This document shows positions 17,006 to 26,107 of a DNA stretch of 64,000 nucleotides, in pieces. Position 1 is the first letter of the stretch, and every line of letters begins with the position of its first letter. The position numbers and the translations under genes were made by a program. The notes under the pieces are model-generated. The model searched no databases. It saw only the letters and a program-made list of their open reading frames with translations, and was not told where the DNA came from. This DNA comes from Nonomuraea muscovyensis (GTDB lineage Bacteria > Actinomycetota > Actinomycetes > Streptosporangiales > Streptosporangiaceae), in the NCBI RefSeq assembly GCF_014207745.1, contig NZ_JACHJB010000004.1, positions 62,001-126,000 on the forward strand, read 5' to 3'.

Positions 17006-17731
17006 TTACCAGGGCACCGTTCCGGCGTCGTCGAAGAATCCGCCGGTCGGTCCGTCGTCGGGCAGGGTTGCGAGGTGAATCGCGATGGCCGCCCCCTGTT
17101 GTGGTGTGCGGACGCCTTGGAAGCCGTTGAGGTCGGTGGCGGTGAAGCCGGGGCAGCCGGAGTTGATCAGGATGTTGGTGTCGCTCAGTTCCTTGACGTA
17201 TTGGATGGTGAGGGCGTTGAGGAAGGTCTTCGAGGCCAAGTAGGGGGCGGGAACCTGGCCCATGTCGATGCCCGGTGTGGTTTGCAGGGCGAGCGAGCCG
17301 ACGCTGCTGGACATGTTGACGATCCGCGGTGATGCCGAGTTGCGCAGCATCGGCAGCATCGCGTTGGTGACCCGGATGACGCCGATCACGTTGGTTTCCA
17401 CGACAGCTCGCACGGTCGCGGGCTCGACCGTGGTCGGTGTCTGTGGCATACCGCCGGTGATCGCGGCATTGTTGACCAGGACGTCGAGCCCTCCGGCATG
17501 GCCGGCGATCAGCTCGGCCGCGGCGGCGACACTTGCGTCGTCGGTGACGTCGAGCGGCACGCCGAACGCATCGGTCCCGGCCGCGCGCAGCTTCTCGACC
17601 GCGGTGTCGCGGCGTCGTCGATCCCTCGCGCCCACACCGATTCGCCAGCCAAGGGCGCCCAGGCCTGCGGCGATCTCGTATCCGATTCCCTTGTTCGCGC
17701 CGGTCACCAGCGCGATCGTCCGTTCACTCAT
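17006..17731 (-). CDS. short-chain dehydrogenase/reductase
   Basis: The 241-residue SDR has the cofactor motif Thr-Gly-Ala-Asn-Lys-Gly-Ile-Gly (about residues 9-16), Asn-Asn-Ala-Ala near 88, Ser-Ser-Ser for the catalytic serine and Tyr-Leu-Ala-Ser-Lys for the Tyr/Lys pair. It reduces a carbonyl or oxidises an alcohol with NAD(P); the substrate is unknown. ATG 17731 is used. The truncated oxidoreductase follows about 75 bases downstream on the same strand. It is divergent from a LysR-type regulator, the usual arrangement for LysR control. It lies inside the remnant island. Confidence 0.85.
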   Translation of the reverse strand: MSERTIALVTGANKGIGYEIAAGLGALGWRIGVGARDRRRRDTAVEKLRAAGTDAFGVPLDVTDDASVAAAAELIAGHAGGLDVLVNNAAITGGMPQTPTTVEPATVRAVVETNVIGVIRVTNAMLPMLRNSASPRIVNMSSSVGSLALQTTPGIDMGQVPAPYLASKTFLNALTIQYVKELSDTNILINSGCPGFTATDLNGFQGVRTPQQGAAIAIHLATLPDDGPTGGFFDDAGTVPW

Positions 17732-17836
17732 GCCGTCGATCATGTTGCGAACTCGGGTGGGGCGTCCAAGACCGGTCAGGTGGGCGGCGATACCGCACGG
17801 GTATTGGTCGTGGTCAGCGCCGGATACGATGAGCTG

Positions 17837-18676
17837 GTGGAGACGCGGGAGTTGCGATACTTCGTCGCCGTAGCCGAGGAGTTGCACTTCGGGCGGGCGG
17901 CACAACGGCTCGCGATGACCCAACCACCACTGTCGCGGGCGATCCAGCAGTTGGAACGGCGGCTCGGAGTCGTTCTGCTGCACCGCACCGCTCGCGCCAT
18001 CGCCTTAACCGAGGCCGGTTCGGTGCTGCTACGGGAGGCCCGGCTCGCGCTCGACGCGGTCGAAGCCGCCGAGCGCCGCACCCGCCGCGCCGCGGCTGAC
18101 CAGCCCGGTGTGGTCCTGGCCACCAAGGCTGGAGCGTCCAGGGAACTCTTGTCGAAGCTTCTGCACGCCTACGCCGCCGAACCGGGCTCAGTGGCAGTCG
18201 AGGTGATGCTGTGCGGGCCGGGCGAGCCGGAAAGTCTGCTGCGCAACGGGCGTGCCGACGTTGCTCTGCTCCACCGGCCTTACGACACGACAGCCGGATT
18301 CGACACCGAGGATCTGCACACCGAACAGCAGGTCGTGGTCCTGCCCAAGGGTCATCCCCTCGCCAACCGGGCGTATCTGTCGTTAGTCGAGGTCAACGCC
18401 CAGACGGACCTGCCCCTGCCGCGCTGGCCTGGACGGGATGGCGGCCATCCGGACGGCCCCGGCCCGCAGGTGCGCGACCATACCCAACTGTTCCAACTGG
18501 TCGCGCTCGGACTGACCTGCGCCGTCGTACCCGAGTCGCTCCGAGACCAGCTACACGACGACCACGCCATCGTGCCGGTGTCGGACGCACCGGCCGTCAC
18601 GACCGTCATCGCCTGGCCGCCGCACAGCAGATCCCAAGCCGTCGCCGACCTCGTCCGCACCGCGACACGCCTATAG
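17837..18676 (+). CDS. LysR-family transcriptional regulator
   Basis: The 279-residue protein starts at GTG 17837 with the LysR winged helix: Leu-Arg-Tyr-Phe-Val-Ala-Val-Ala-Glu-Glu-Leu-His-Phe-Gly-Arg-Ala-Ala, then Gln-Pro-Pro-Leu-Ser-Arg-Ala-Ile. An effector-binding domain follows. It is divergent from the SDR and presumably controls the SDR and the once-intact oxidoreductase. It is slightly shorter than usual, with a compact C-terminal domain. Confidence 0.85.
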   Translation: METRELRYFVAVAEELHFGRAAQRLAMTQPPLSRAIQQLERRLGVVLLHRTARAIALTEAGSVLLREARLALDAVEAAERRTRRAAADQPGVVLATKAGASRELLSKLLHAYAAEPGSVAVEVMLCGPGEPESLLRNGRADVALLHRPYDTTAGFDTEDLHTEQQVVVLPKGHPLANRAYLSLVEVNAQTDLPLPRWPGRDGGHPDGPGPQVRDHTQLFQLVALGLTCAVVPESLRDQLHDDHAIVPVSDAPAVTTVIAWPPHSRSQAVADLVRTATRL

Positions 18677-18976
18677 CCGATACCCGCTGCAGCACCGCTG
18701 TTCGCAGGCCGCACGACTGTACCGAGCATCACCAATGTTTCGGGATACATCCGGAGATGCCGCGTGGAGTTCGCGGGTCAAGGGTGAGGGCCCCGCGAAT
18801 ACGCGGTGATCGCACCAGCGATTGCCCCCCACCATCGCGCCAACAGCCGCGCTCGGCGCGCCACGTTCAAACGTCGCAAACCAAGCGGTGGGGCGGATCG
18901 GCCAAGAGGCCCACGACTAGGCCGACGCACCAACCGGACAGGCCAGCGACGACGGCGCCGACCGCTCCGGCGCCGC
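18677..18976. other. 300-bp gap with no supported gene
   Basis: Nothing coding is visible between the LysR stop and the truncated methyltransferase copy. The sequence looks like degraded accessory DNA. Confidence 0.3.
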
Positions 18977-19225
18977 GATCCGACAGTTTGACGGTATCCA
19001 TTGGTGTCACGGTCTGATCAGGGGTCAGCGCGAGCATCTGATAGCCCGCCTTCCGGATCTCCTCCAGCCCGGTGAACCAGTAGTCCATCCGCGCGTACGG
19101 GATCGAGAACACCGCCCCCATCGACACCTTCACCGCCCGCCGGTACAGCGGATCGGCGCACCGCGGAGACAGGATGATCCATCCACCCCCAGCGCAGCGG
19201 CACACCTAAATATGGCGCCAACATT
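18977..19225 (-). pseudogene. truncated SpoU methyltransferase 3' copy
   Basis: Read leftward from 19225, the frame begins in the SPOUT motif 1 region (Asn-Val-Gly-Ala-Ile-Phe in DNA, with a frame disturbance near 19170). It continues through the Ser-Met-Gly-Ala-Val-Phe-Ser-Ile-Pro-Tyr-Ala-Arg-Met segment and stops matching after Lys-Leu-Ser-Asp near 18977. SPOUT motifs 2 and 3 are lost. Its wording (Glu-Glu-Ile-Arg-Lys-Ala-Gly-Tyr) is closer to the 34605 copy than to its neighbour at 19248. Confidence 0.8.
19224..19225. other. predicted attachment-site core (oldest recognisable junction)
   Basis: The context CCAACATT-CAGG matches the ACATT/ACGTT junction at 19669, 35104 and 39484. To its left lies methyltransferase sequence; to its right is a 22-base stub and then the next copy. 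Confidence 0.4.
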
Positions 19226-19247
19226 CAGGTCCGCGAGAAGACCTGAA

Positions 19248-19668
19248 CTATTTCCGCATCAGCCCATGGCAGGCGATGGCGGCGGCGGCCACCACGTTGA
19301 GCGAGTCGACACCGGCGGCCATCGCGGCCGGGCTCATCGGTATGCAGACCGGCGTGTCGGCCTCGTGCAGCCACCTCGACGACAGCCCGTCGCCCTCCGA
19401 CCCCAGCAGCAGCGCCACCCGACCAGACAGCTTGACGGCGTCCATCGGTGTCGCGGCCTGATCCGGGGTCAGCGCCAGCGTCTGGAAACCGGCCTCGCGG
19501 ATCTGCGCGAGGCCCGTGTACCAGTTGTCCATCCGCGCGTACGGGATCGAGAACACCGCACCCATCGACACCTTCACCGACCGCCGGTACAGCGGATCGG
19601 CGCACCGGGGCGACAGGATGATCCCGTCCACCCCCAGAGCGGCGGCACACCTGAAGATCGCACCGACG
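19248..19668 (-). pseudogene. displaced SpoU methyltransferase 3' copy, catalytic domain intact
   Basis: From Asn-Val-Gly-Ala-Ile-Phe-Arg-Cys-Ala-Ala at the right end to Cys-His-Gly-Leu-Met-Arg-Lys and a stop at 19248, this copy carries the whole SPOUT catalytic domain. Motif 2 (Leu-Leu-Leu-Gly-Ser-Glu-Gly-Asp-Gly-Leu) and motif 3 (Ile-Pro-Met-Ser ... Ser-Leu-Asn-Val-Val) are included. It lacks the substrate-binding N-terminal domain. An open frame continues upstream to 19760 through unrelated DNA, so a chimeric protein could be made, but I see no sign that it is. Its GC-rich codon use looks native to the host. Confidence 0.82.
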
Positions 19669-19670
19669 TT
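19669..19670. other. predicted attachment-site core, integrase end of element B
   Basis: Left of this TT (AA on the minus strand) the sequence is methyltransferase; right of it is element DNA, with the serine integrase starting 47 bases further on. Serine integrases cross over at a two-base core, so this position next to the integrase gene is a natural attL/attR candidate. Confidence 0.6.
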
Positions 19671-19716
19671 TGTAGAGTGCGCTAAAAGACACACTCCCCC
19701 ACGGCGCACGCAGGTG

Positions 19717-21204
19717 ATGCAGATGCCTCTCAGCCCGCGATCCTCCGACTCCCCCATCATCGCCGTCGGCTACACCCGCGTCTCGACAAAACGTGAAGAG
19801 ATGATCAGCCCTGAGCTGCAAGAACACGAGCAGGATGTGTACGCGGCCAGGCACGGTATCCGGATCGTCGAGCGCGTCCGGGACCTGGATCTGTCAGGAC
19901 GCGAGTTCGCCAAGCGGTCCGTGGACTACATCGTCCGTGGGATCCGTGAGGGTCGGTGGAACACCGTGCTCCTGTGGAAGTGGTCGCGGTGGGGGCGCAA
20001 CCTGCTCCAGTCGCGGCTGTATCTGGCGGAGGTGGAGCAGGCCGGCGGACGCGTCATCGCTGTGACCGAGGACTTCGACACCACGACGAGCGTGGGACGG
20101 TTCACTCGCGACCAGATGTTGACGATTGCCGAGTTGCAGTCCGACCAGATGTCGGAGAGCTGGAAAGAGACCCAGGCCCGGCGCCGACGCAACGGCCTGC
20201 CGCACACCGGCGCCGCCCGCTTCGGCTACCTCTACGACAGGGCGACCGGATACACCGTCGATCCGGCAACCGCACCGGCTCTGAAGACCTGCTACGAACG
20301 GTTCGTAGCAGGTACGGGCATGCGAGCTTTAGCCCTGGAACTCAACGCCAACGGCTACCGCACTCTTCGAGGTGGACTCTTCACCTCCACAGCGCTGGGC
20401 CGGCTCATGGACACCGGCTTTGCCGCAGGTCTGATCAGAGAACGCTCGAACCCGCCCAACGACGGAACCAACTCACGCAAGCTCTCGTCCTTCGACGTGT
20501 GGCGCCAGGGAGCGCACGAACACATCATCTCGATGGAGCTGTGGGAGACGTACCGCGAGAAGCGCCTCGCCAACGCTCTGAAGGCGCCTCGTCTACGGGT
20601 CGTGACGCACACGCTGTCCGGGCTCGTGGTCTGCAAGGCGTGCGGCCTCACGATGATCAGCGCCCGAAACGGCGAACGTCAGTACCACGTCTGGCGCTGC
20701 CGAAAGAGGCAGGAGACCAAGTCCTGTCCGGGTGCGGTCGTCAGCAACAAGCGCCTCGAAGCCATGGTGCGCGAGTGGGTCACCACCAACGCCAAGGGCG
20801 GCGAGACCGTCGAGGCGGACCCACAGCGCATCCTGGCCGCGCAGAAGGCCACGACTGACGTGAAGGCATGTGAGGCGACCATCAGTCGCCTGAAGGCCAA
20901 GCGGAGACGGTTGGCCGATGGGTACGCGGCCGGCGATATCGAGCACGAGGACTACACCGCGCTGAAGGCTGAGATCACGGATCAACTCGACGCGGCGGAG
21001 ACGGCCCTCAAGACAGCGTGCGCACTGGAGGCAGAGATGGGCACGGATCTCAAGGCCACCTTCACAACGCTCGCGGATCTTTGGGACGACGCCACGGCTC
21101 AGGAGCGTCACGAACTTCTGACAAGGGTGATCAAGCGCATCGATATCGAGCCCGGCACGTGGAACAACCCAAACAAGGCAGTCATCGTTCCTCGCTGGGC
21201 CTAG
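19717..21204 (+). CDS. large serine recombinase (site-specific integrase)
   Basis: This 495-residue integrase has the catalytic resolvase domain (about residues 12-160; nucleophile Ser23 in Tyr-Thr-Arg-Val-Ser). A 'Recombinase' DNA-binding domain (about 170-300) and a zinc-ribbon domain with Cys-Lys-Ala-Cys and a later Cys pair (about 310-345) follow. A Leu/Ala-rich coiled coil (about 375-440) precedes the end. Such enzymes join attP and attB without host factors. ATG 19717 or 19723 or GTG 19714 could start it. It reads away from the predicted att core 47 bases upstream, as usual for integrase genes, and probably inserted element B into the methyltransferase gene. Confidence 0.92.
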   Translation: MQMPLSPRSSDSPIIAVGYTRVSTKREEMISPELQEHEQDVYAARHGIRIVERVRDLDLSGREFAKRSVDYIVRGIREGRWNTVLLWKWSRWGRNLLQSRLYLAEVEQAGGRVIAVTEDFDTTTSVGRFTRDQMLTIAELQSDQMSESWKETQARRRRNGLPHTGAARFGYLYDRATGYTVDPATAPALKTCYERFVAGTGMRALALELNANGYRTLRGGLFTSTALGRLMDTGFAAGLIRERSNPPNDGTNSRKLSSFDVWRQGAHEHIISMELWETYREKRLANALKAPRLRVVTHTLSGLVVCKACGLTMISARNGERQYHVWRCRKRQETKSCPGAVVSNKRLEAMVREWVTTNAKGGETVEADPQRILAAQKATTDVKACEATISRLKAKRRRLADGYAAGDIEHEDYTALKAEITDQLDAAETALKTACALEAEMGTDLKATFTTLADLWDDATAQERHELLTRVIKRIDIEPGTWNNPNKAVIVPRWA

Positions 21205-21349
21205 AACTCCCTGCTCAAGGACGCAGCGTGGGGACGAGCAGCGCCCGTGGTCCCAACGCTCAGTTGGAGGTTCTCCGCTGGAATGCGCGTAGGAGAGATG
21301 GGGTCTGGAATCGTCGGACTTTGGCGGCGTCCTGGGCGATAATGGTTGG

Positions 21350-21694
21350 ATGGGTCTAGGTCGTGTGACGCTCGTCCTGACATGCTTGCTCGTGGCTGGA
21401 CTTGCCGCAGCCTTCGCGATCATACAGTGGGATCAGGCGAACAAGTTGGCCACCTCGATATCAGCCTTAGGAGCCGTGGCAGCGGTTGGAGTTGCAGTCT
21501 GGGCGGCAGTACGACAGCCAGCTACAAGCATCCGCGTATCGAACACGGGCAATGCAGTAGCAGGCTCCAAGGGCAAAGCTGTGAGCGGGCTAGATGGTTC
21601 AGCGAAATTGACAGGCGAAGTCATAGTTGAAGGCACTGGCGACGCCGATGCCTCCGATGGCGGGCAGGCTACCAGTGGAAGCAAGTTCAGTTAA
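21350..21694 (+). CDS. two-helix membrane protein with duplicated Gly/Ala motif, putative effector of the STAND module
   Basis: The 114-residue protein has two membrane helices (about residues 7-25 and 37-54) joined by a short loop. A soluble tail rich in Gly, Ala and Ser follows. The tail carries two copies of V-x-x-T-G-x-A-x-A-x-x-x-G-x-A-x-S-G, at 63-80 and 93-110. The same pattern occurs at residues 9-26 of the next gene product. No enzyme domain is visible. The ribosome site is weak. The gene lies 43 bases upstream of the STAND gene on the same strand. I infer a membrane-acting partner of the STAND protein, joined by the shared motif; the activity is unproven. Confidence 0.6.
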   Translation: MGLGRVTLVLTCLLVAGLAAAFAIIQWDQANKLATSISALGAVAAVGVAVWAAVRQPATSIRVSNTGNAVAGSKGKAVSGLDGSAKLTGEVIVEGTGDADASDGGQATSGSKFS

Positions 21695-21737
21695 ATAACC
21701 ACCATACGGCTCCAGGCGAAAAGGCCGATAATAAACG

Positions 21738-24700
21738 GTGACAGAGCGACGTAGGATGGCCGTCCGCGACAGCGGCACTGCCACAGCCAGCGCGAGTGGC
21801 TTCGCCAACAGCGGAATCTTTGAGGGAGACGTCTACCAGATTCTGCCCCAGCCAGTAGCACGATCGGCTTACTTGCACACGGTGCAGCGCATCGCTCCGG
21901 CCAAGCTAATCGATCGCGATACAGAACTGATTGAGCTGACGAGATTTTGTGCCACTACGGATGGATCTCGTTATCTCTATTGGCAGGCACCAGCTTGGGC
22001 TGGCAAATCAGCGCTGCTGTCATGGTTTGTAATGCACCCACCCGCCGGGATGCAAATAGCGTCCTTTTTCATAACCGCCCGATTCTCTGGGCAGAGCGAC
22101 CGCAGAGCATTCATCCGAGTCGTAGCGGAACAGTTGGCTGAAGTAGCTATGCAGCCCATGCCGGTCCTTACTGACGCTACCGAGGAAGCGCATTTCCTGG
22201 AGATGCTTAAGCAAGCCGCAGCGGTCTGCCATCAGGAGAGACGACTTTTAATACTCGTAGTCGATGGCCTGGACGAGGATCGAGGAGTCATCCTAGGCCC
22301 AGAGGCGCATAGCATCGCAGCATTACTGCCTGCTCAGCTACCTGACAATGTGCGCGTGATAATCGCAGGTCGGCCAGACCCACCAATACCGTCTGATGTA
22401 CCAGATGATCATCCACTACGCGATATCGGCATTGTAAGGAAGCTAGATGCTTCGCCGCGGGCCCAGGTGATCCGCGCCGACGCTGAGAGGGAATTACGCA
22501 GACTGCTGCATGGCACTGTGGCACAGCAAGATCTATTGGGTCTAGTAACAGCGGCTGGTGGCGGACTAAGCAGCCGAGATCTCGCTGAGCTCACCGACCT
22601 AGATCCCTGGGAAATCGAAGAACACTTACATACCGTTTCAGGTAGGACCTTCGCCACTCGTGAGAGTTTATGGCGTTCCGAAGTTGTGTATGTGCTTGCA
22701 CACGAGGAACTACAAAAGACGTCCACCCACTATCTGACCGGCACCAGGCTACAGAATTACCGACAGCGGCTCCACGCATGGGCGGACCGATATCAGCAGG
22801 AGAGCTGGCCCGTCGGCACGCCCGAATATCTTCTAGGTGGATACTTCAAGCTCTTAAACGAAGTTGGTGAGCACGACCGCCTGGTGATATACGCCCTCGA
22901 CCGATCACGGCATAACCGCATGCTAGATGTCACAGGGGGTGACGCCGATGCCCTAAACGAGATAACCACAGTTCAACGCATTGTTGCGTCTCAAGCGTCT
23001 CCTGATATGCTCACCTCGCTTCGGCTAGCCGTGGCTCGCCATCATTTGAAAGACCGGAACCAGCATATCCCAGCGAATCTACCAGCAGTATGGGCCAAGC
23101 TTGGGTACCTCACACGGGGCGAGGCATTGGCTCGATCGATCACCGATCCCTATCATCAAGCTCAGGCGTTCGGACGCTTGATCCATATTGCGGCTCAAGC
23201 CGAAAAGATGGATCAAGCTCGTCAATTCGCTGAACATACCGAACAAATCGCTCGTGCCGTCACTAACGCGCATCAGCAGGCCCAGGCCATGGCTGAATTG
23301 GCGATAACCCTAGCCCACGTTCACAGCCTAGACTGGGCCGAGCAGATTGCCTGCGCCATCGCGAATCCGTACCAGCGAGCACAAGCCTTAGCTGATCTCG
23401 CGAACGCTGCTGCCGACATCGGGGAGTTAGACTGGTCTGAACGGATTACAGCGTCCATTGCTGACGCTGAGCAACAGGTAAGGGCCCTAATACACCTGGC
23501 AAAGGCACAAGCCAAGACTGGGGCAATAGAGCGCGGTTGCCACCTCGCCCGCCGAACTCAGCGAATCGTGGATACTATTTCCGACTCCCATCTGCGAGTA
23601 CAAGCCTTGAGCGAATTAGCGGAGATAGCGATAGGCGCCGATCAATCAATCTGGGCTCGTGACCTCATCCAGCAAGCAGAGAACATAGTCGATCTTGTGC
23701 GTCATGCCGATCAGAAGGTATGGGCCCTGGCATGTCTAGTAAGGGCGTACTGGGAGCTTGGCGATGCGAATCAGGCGTACAGTCTCACAATCGAAGCAGA
23801 GAAGACAGCTCGCTTTATACCGCATACCTATGAACAAGTCTGGGCTTTAGCGCATTTAGCGATGGCCATAGTGAAGCTCGGTAGAGTAGACAGAGCTGAA
23901 AAGATCTGCCGGAAGATAGCTAACACAAAACAGCAAGCTCAAGTGATGGCTGGCTTGGCGAGCTCTTTAGCCGACGCTGGAGATATCGACGGATCCCTAA
24001 AGATCGCTAGATTGATCTCTCAGCCCGAACATAAAATAGACGCACTAGGGCACCTTGCTGAGGTTACAGCTGGCGTAGGGAAAATCGGTATCGCCCGCCA
24101 CCTCAGTTACGAGGCCGAAGAGATAGCCCGCACTCTCACTAATCCCAAGCAACAAGCACAAGCTCTAGCTTGCCTTGCCGATCTAGCGGCCGATACGGGA
24201 GAGATGGATCGAGCTTACCGTCTCAATGACGAAGCGGAGCAGATTGCCCGCACTATAACGAATATTAAACAGCAAGCACATGCGTTGGCCGAATTGGCAG
24301 AAGCGGTAGCGGTCAATGGAGAACTGCACCACGCAGAGCTACTTGCCCACACGATTACTAACCCGACCAGAAAGGCTTGGGCCCTAGGCGGCCTAGTGAA
24401 AATAGCCGTCGAGAGGGGGGATTTTGCGCGCGCTGAGCAACTCGCTTATGCGATCCGAAATCTGCACTCTCATTACCACGCTGAGGTACTCGCTAACTTA
24501 GCGGAGGCGATAGCTAGGGCCGGAGACTTGGATCGCGCCGAGCAGATCTCCCGCACAATCGCTGATTCCGATCAACAAATACGAGCCCTGTGCCTCCTCG
24601 CGAGAACGGCAAACGACGCGGAGGACTTCGAGCGCGCTCGCCGCTTCATTGACCAAGGCGAACTGCTACATTGTAACGACACAGATGCACGTGAATGGGA

Positions 24701-25826
24701 CGTGGCCAATCTGGCGGAGACGGCCATCTGCATTGGCGATGTCGAACGCGCGATACGACTCGCCTTTACCATTATCGACGTCGACCGGCAGGCGTGGGTG
24801 TTGGGCAACGTTGCAAAGATCGCTTCGGATATCGGGGAATGGGCAGCTGCCGAACAAGTCGCTAGCGCAATCAGTGATACATATCGACAGGCGCGAGCCT
24901 TGACTCAAATGTCGAGCGTTGCCATTGAGCAAGGCGAGGCTGATCGAGCCTACGGACTTACTGACCAGGCTGAACAAATCGCACATACCCTCACCTACAC
25001 ATACCAGCAGGCATTAATCCTGGATGAACTAGCAAAGATAGTCGCGAGCATGGGGGACCTGGACCGCGCTGAGCTAATGGCGCGCACCATTCCCGAAGGG
25101 CGAGATGGAAGCTTGGCCGACATAGTGCAGATAGCAATTAATCTCGAACACACAGACAGGGCCGAGCAAATCGTCAATACTATTGCCGACCCTCAAGAAA
25201 AGTCACGCGCGATATCATTCTTGGCTAAACGGGCAGCACAGCTTGGCGATATTGATGGGGCCGGCCACCTAGCCGACAAGGCTCAGTATGCTGCCGAGGC
25301 TATTGCCACGCCATACGCACAGGCTTGGGCTTTAACCGACCTGGCAGAGGTGGCAGCAGATACAGGTGACATGGATCGGACCTACCGTCTGGTTGACAGG
25401 GCAGAGCTTGTCGCGAGCACCATCGAGGACACAGATGACCGAGCACGCGCTCTCGCTAGCCTTGCAAAGTCAGTGGCCGAAATTGGAGACCTGGATCGGG
25501 CGGAGGAAATTGCCCGCACTGTCGCGGACACGAATCAACAGACATCGGCTCTAGCCGATATAGCAAAGACCGCGGCTAGAATCGGAGACATTCATCGCGC
25601 CAAGAAGATTGCCCAAACTATTCCCAACGCGTTCCTCCAGATGCGGGCATTAGTTCATATCACAGAGTATGCTGACCCTATTCACGCACGTCAAATAATC
25701 GCGAGTGGACTTGTCGAAGGCTCTTGGTGGTTACCCCTCCGCGCTCTAGCGACGATCGCACCGGACGCTCTAAGCGTATTGACCGATGACTTACTAATAG
25801 GTACTCATCCTGCACTTCCGACGTGA
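21738..25826 (+). CDS. STAND/NACHT-like ATPase with long alpha-helical repeat array
   Basis: The 1362-residue protein starts at GTG 21738 (ATG 21756 possible). Residues 9-26 match the Gly/Ala motif of the upstream membrane protein. The P-loop is Ala-Pro-Ala-Trp-Ala-Gly-Lys-Ser (84-91), with Ala in place of the first Gly. Walker B is Leu-Ile-Leu-Val-Val-Asp-Gly-Leu-Asp-Glu (171-180). From about 430 to the end there are some twenty helical repeats of about 33-40 residues, with consensus Ala-Glu-Gln-Ile-Ala-Arg-Thr-Ile and Gln-Ala-x-Ala-Leu-Ala-x-Leu-Ala. The gene is clearly AT-richer than the host and has several TTA codons. This is sensor-type STAND architecture; an anti-phage role is inferred. 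Confidence 0.8.
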   Translation: MTERRRMAVRDSGTATASASGFANSGIFEGDVYQILPQPVARSAYLHTVQRIAPAKLIDRDTELIELTRFCATTDGSRYLYWQAPAWAGKSALLSWFVMHPPAGMQIASFFITARFSGQSDRRAFIRVVAEQLAEVAMQPMPVLTDATEEAHFLEMLKQAAAVCHQERRLLILVVDGLDEDRGVILGPEAHSIAALLPAQLPDNVRVIIAGRPDPPIPSDVPDDHPLRDIGIVRKLDASPRAQVIRADAERELRRLLHGTVAQQDLLGLVTAAGGGLSSRDLAELTDLDPWEIEEHLHTVSGRTFATRESLWRSEVVYVLAHEELQKTSTHYLTGTRLQNYRQRLHAWADRYQQESWPVGTPEYLLGGYFKLLNEVGEHDRLVIYALDRSRHNRMLDVTGGDADALNEITTVQRIVASQASPDMLTSLRLAVARHHLKDRNQHIPANLPAVWAKLGYLTRGEALARSITDPYHQAQAFGRLIHIAAQAEKMDQARQFAEHTEQIARAVTNAHQQAQAMAELAITLAHVHSLDWAEQIACAIANPYQRAQALADLANAAADIGELDWSERITASIADAEQQVRALIHLAKAQAKTGAIERGCHLARRTQRIVDTISDSHLRVQALSELAEIAIGADQSIWARDLIQQAENIVDLVRHADQKVWALACLVRAYWELGDANQAYSLTIEAEKTARFIPHTYEQVWALAHLAMAIVKLGRVDRAEKICRKIANTKQQAQVMAGLASSLADAGDIDGSLKIARLISQPEHKIDALGHLAEVTAGVGKIGIARHLSYEAEEIARTLTNPKQQAQALACLADLAADTGEMDRAYRLNDEAEQIARTITNIKQQAHALAELAEAVAVNGELHHAELLAHTITNPTRKAWALGGLVKIAVERGDFARAEQLAYAIRNLHSHYHAEVLANLAEAIARAGDLDRAEQISRTIADSDQQIRALCLLARTANDAEDFERARRFIDQGELLHCNDTDAREWDVANLAETAICIGDVERAIRLAFTIIDVDRQAWVLGNVAKIASDIGEWAAAEQVASAISDTYRQARALTQMSSVAIEQGEADRAYGLTDQAEQIAHTLTYTYQQALILDELAKIVASMGDLDRAELMARTIPEGRDGSLADIVQIAINLEHTDRAEQIVNTIADPQEKSRAISFLAKRAAQLGDIDGAGHLADKAQYAAEAIATPYAQAWALTDLAEVAADTGDMDRTYRLVDRAELVASTIEDTDDRARALASLAKSVAEIGDLDRAEEIARTVADTNQQTSALADIAKTAARIGDIHRAKKIAQTIPNAFLQMRALVHITEYADPIHARQIIASGLVEGSWWLPLRALATIAPDALSVLTDDLLIGTHPALPT

Positions 25827-25893
25827 CCGGCCATAATGGGCTGAAGATCTCTACCTCAACCGAGTTGGGGACAACATCGCAGACCATGACGAA

Positions 25894-25926
25894 AGGGGCC
25901 CGACTAAATCGTTCAGCCGGGCCCCT
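25894..25926. terminator. terminator after STAND gene
   Basis: AGGGGCCCG at 25894-25902 pairs with CGGGCCCCT at 25918-25926 around a 15-base loop, followed by an AT-rich stretch with TTATTT. It separates the STAND gene from the convergent conjugation-type genes. Confidence 0.7.
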
Positions 25927-25931
25927 GATAC

Positions 25932-26060
25932 TTATTTGATCTGCTCCTCACCACGTCGGGCGTGGCGACGTTGTTCGATATTGGCCAGCACATAGGCGGC
26001 TGCTTTCCAGAATTCTTCCCAGCAATGCGCCTCGCTGAGGGTCTCGTCTGGTTGACGCAG
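25932..26060 (-). CDS. possible small AICE-type gene, start unclear
   Basis: A frame ending in TAA at 25932 encodes about 42 residues with a convincing protein-like composition (Asp-Glu-Thr-Leu-Ser-Glu-Ala-His, then Trp-Glu-Glu-Phe-Trp-Lys-Ala-Ala-Ala-Tyr). There is no ATG, GTG or TTG before the upstream stop, only CTG at 26060. It may use CTG, be frameshifted, or be a relic. It lies at the end of the minus-strand conjugation gene row. Confidence 0.3.
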   Translation of the reverse strand: MRQPDETLSEAHCWEEFWKAAAYVLANIEQRRHARRGEEQIK

Positions 26061-26107
26061 GTCAGGGCTTTGCGTTGGGCCTCACCCCCTTTCGGCCAAT
26101 GACAGGG

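Noticed and set aside
19516..19716. Longer integrase N terminus from 19516
   Set aside because: Those residues are antisense to the methyltransferase copy and precede the att core; the resolvase domain begins after 19717.
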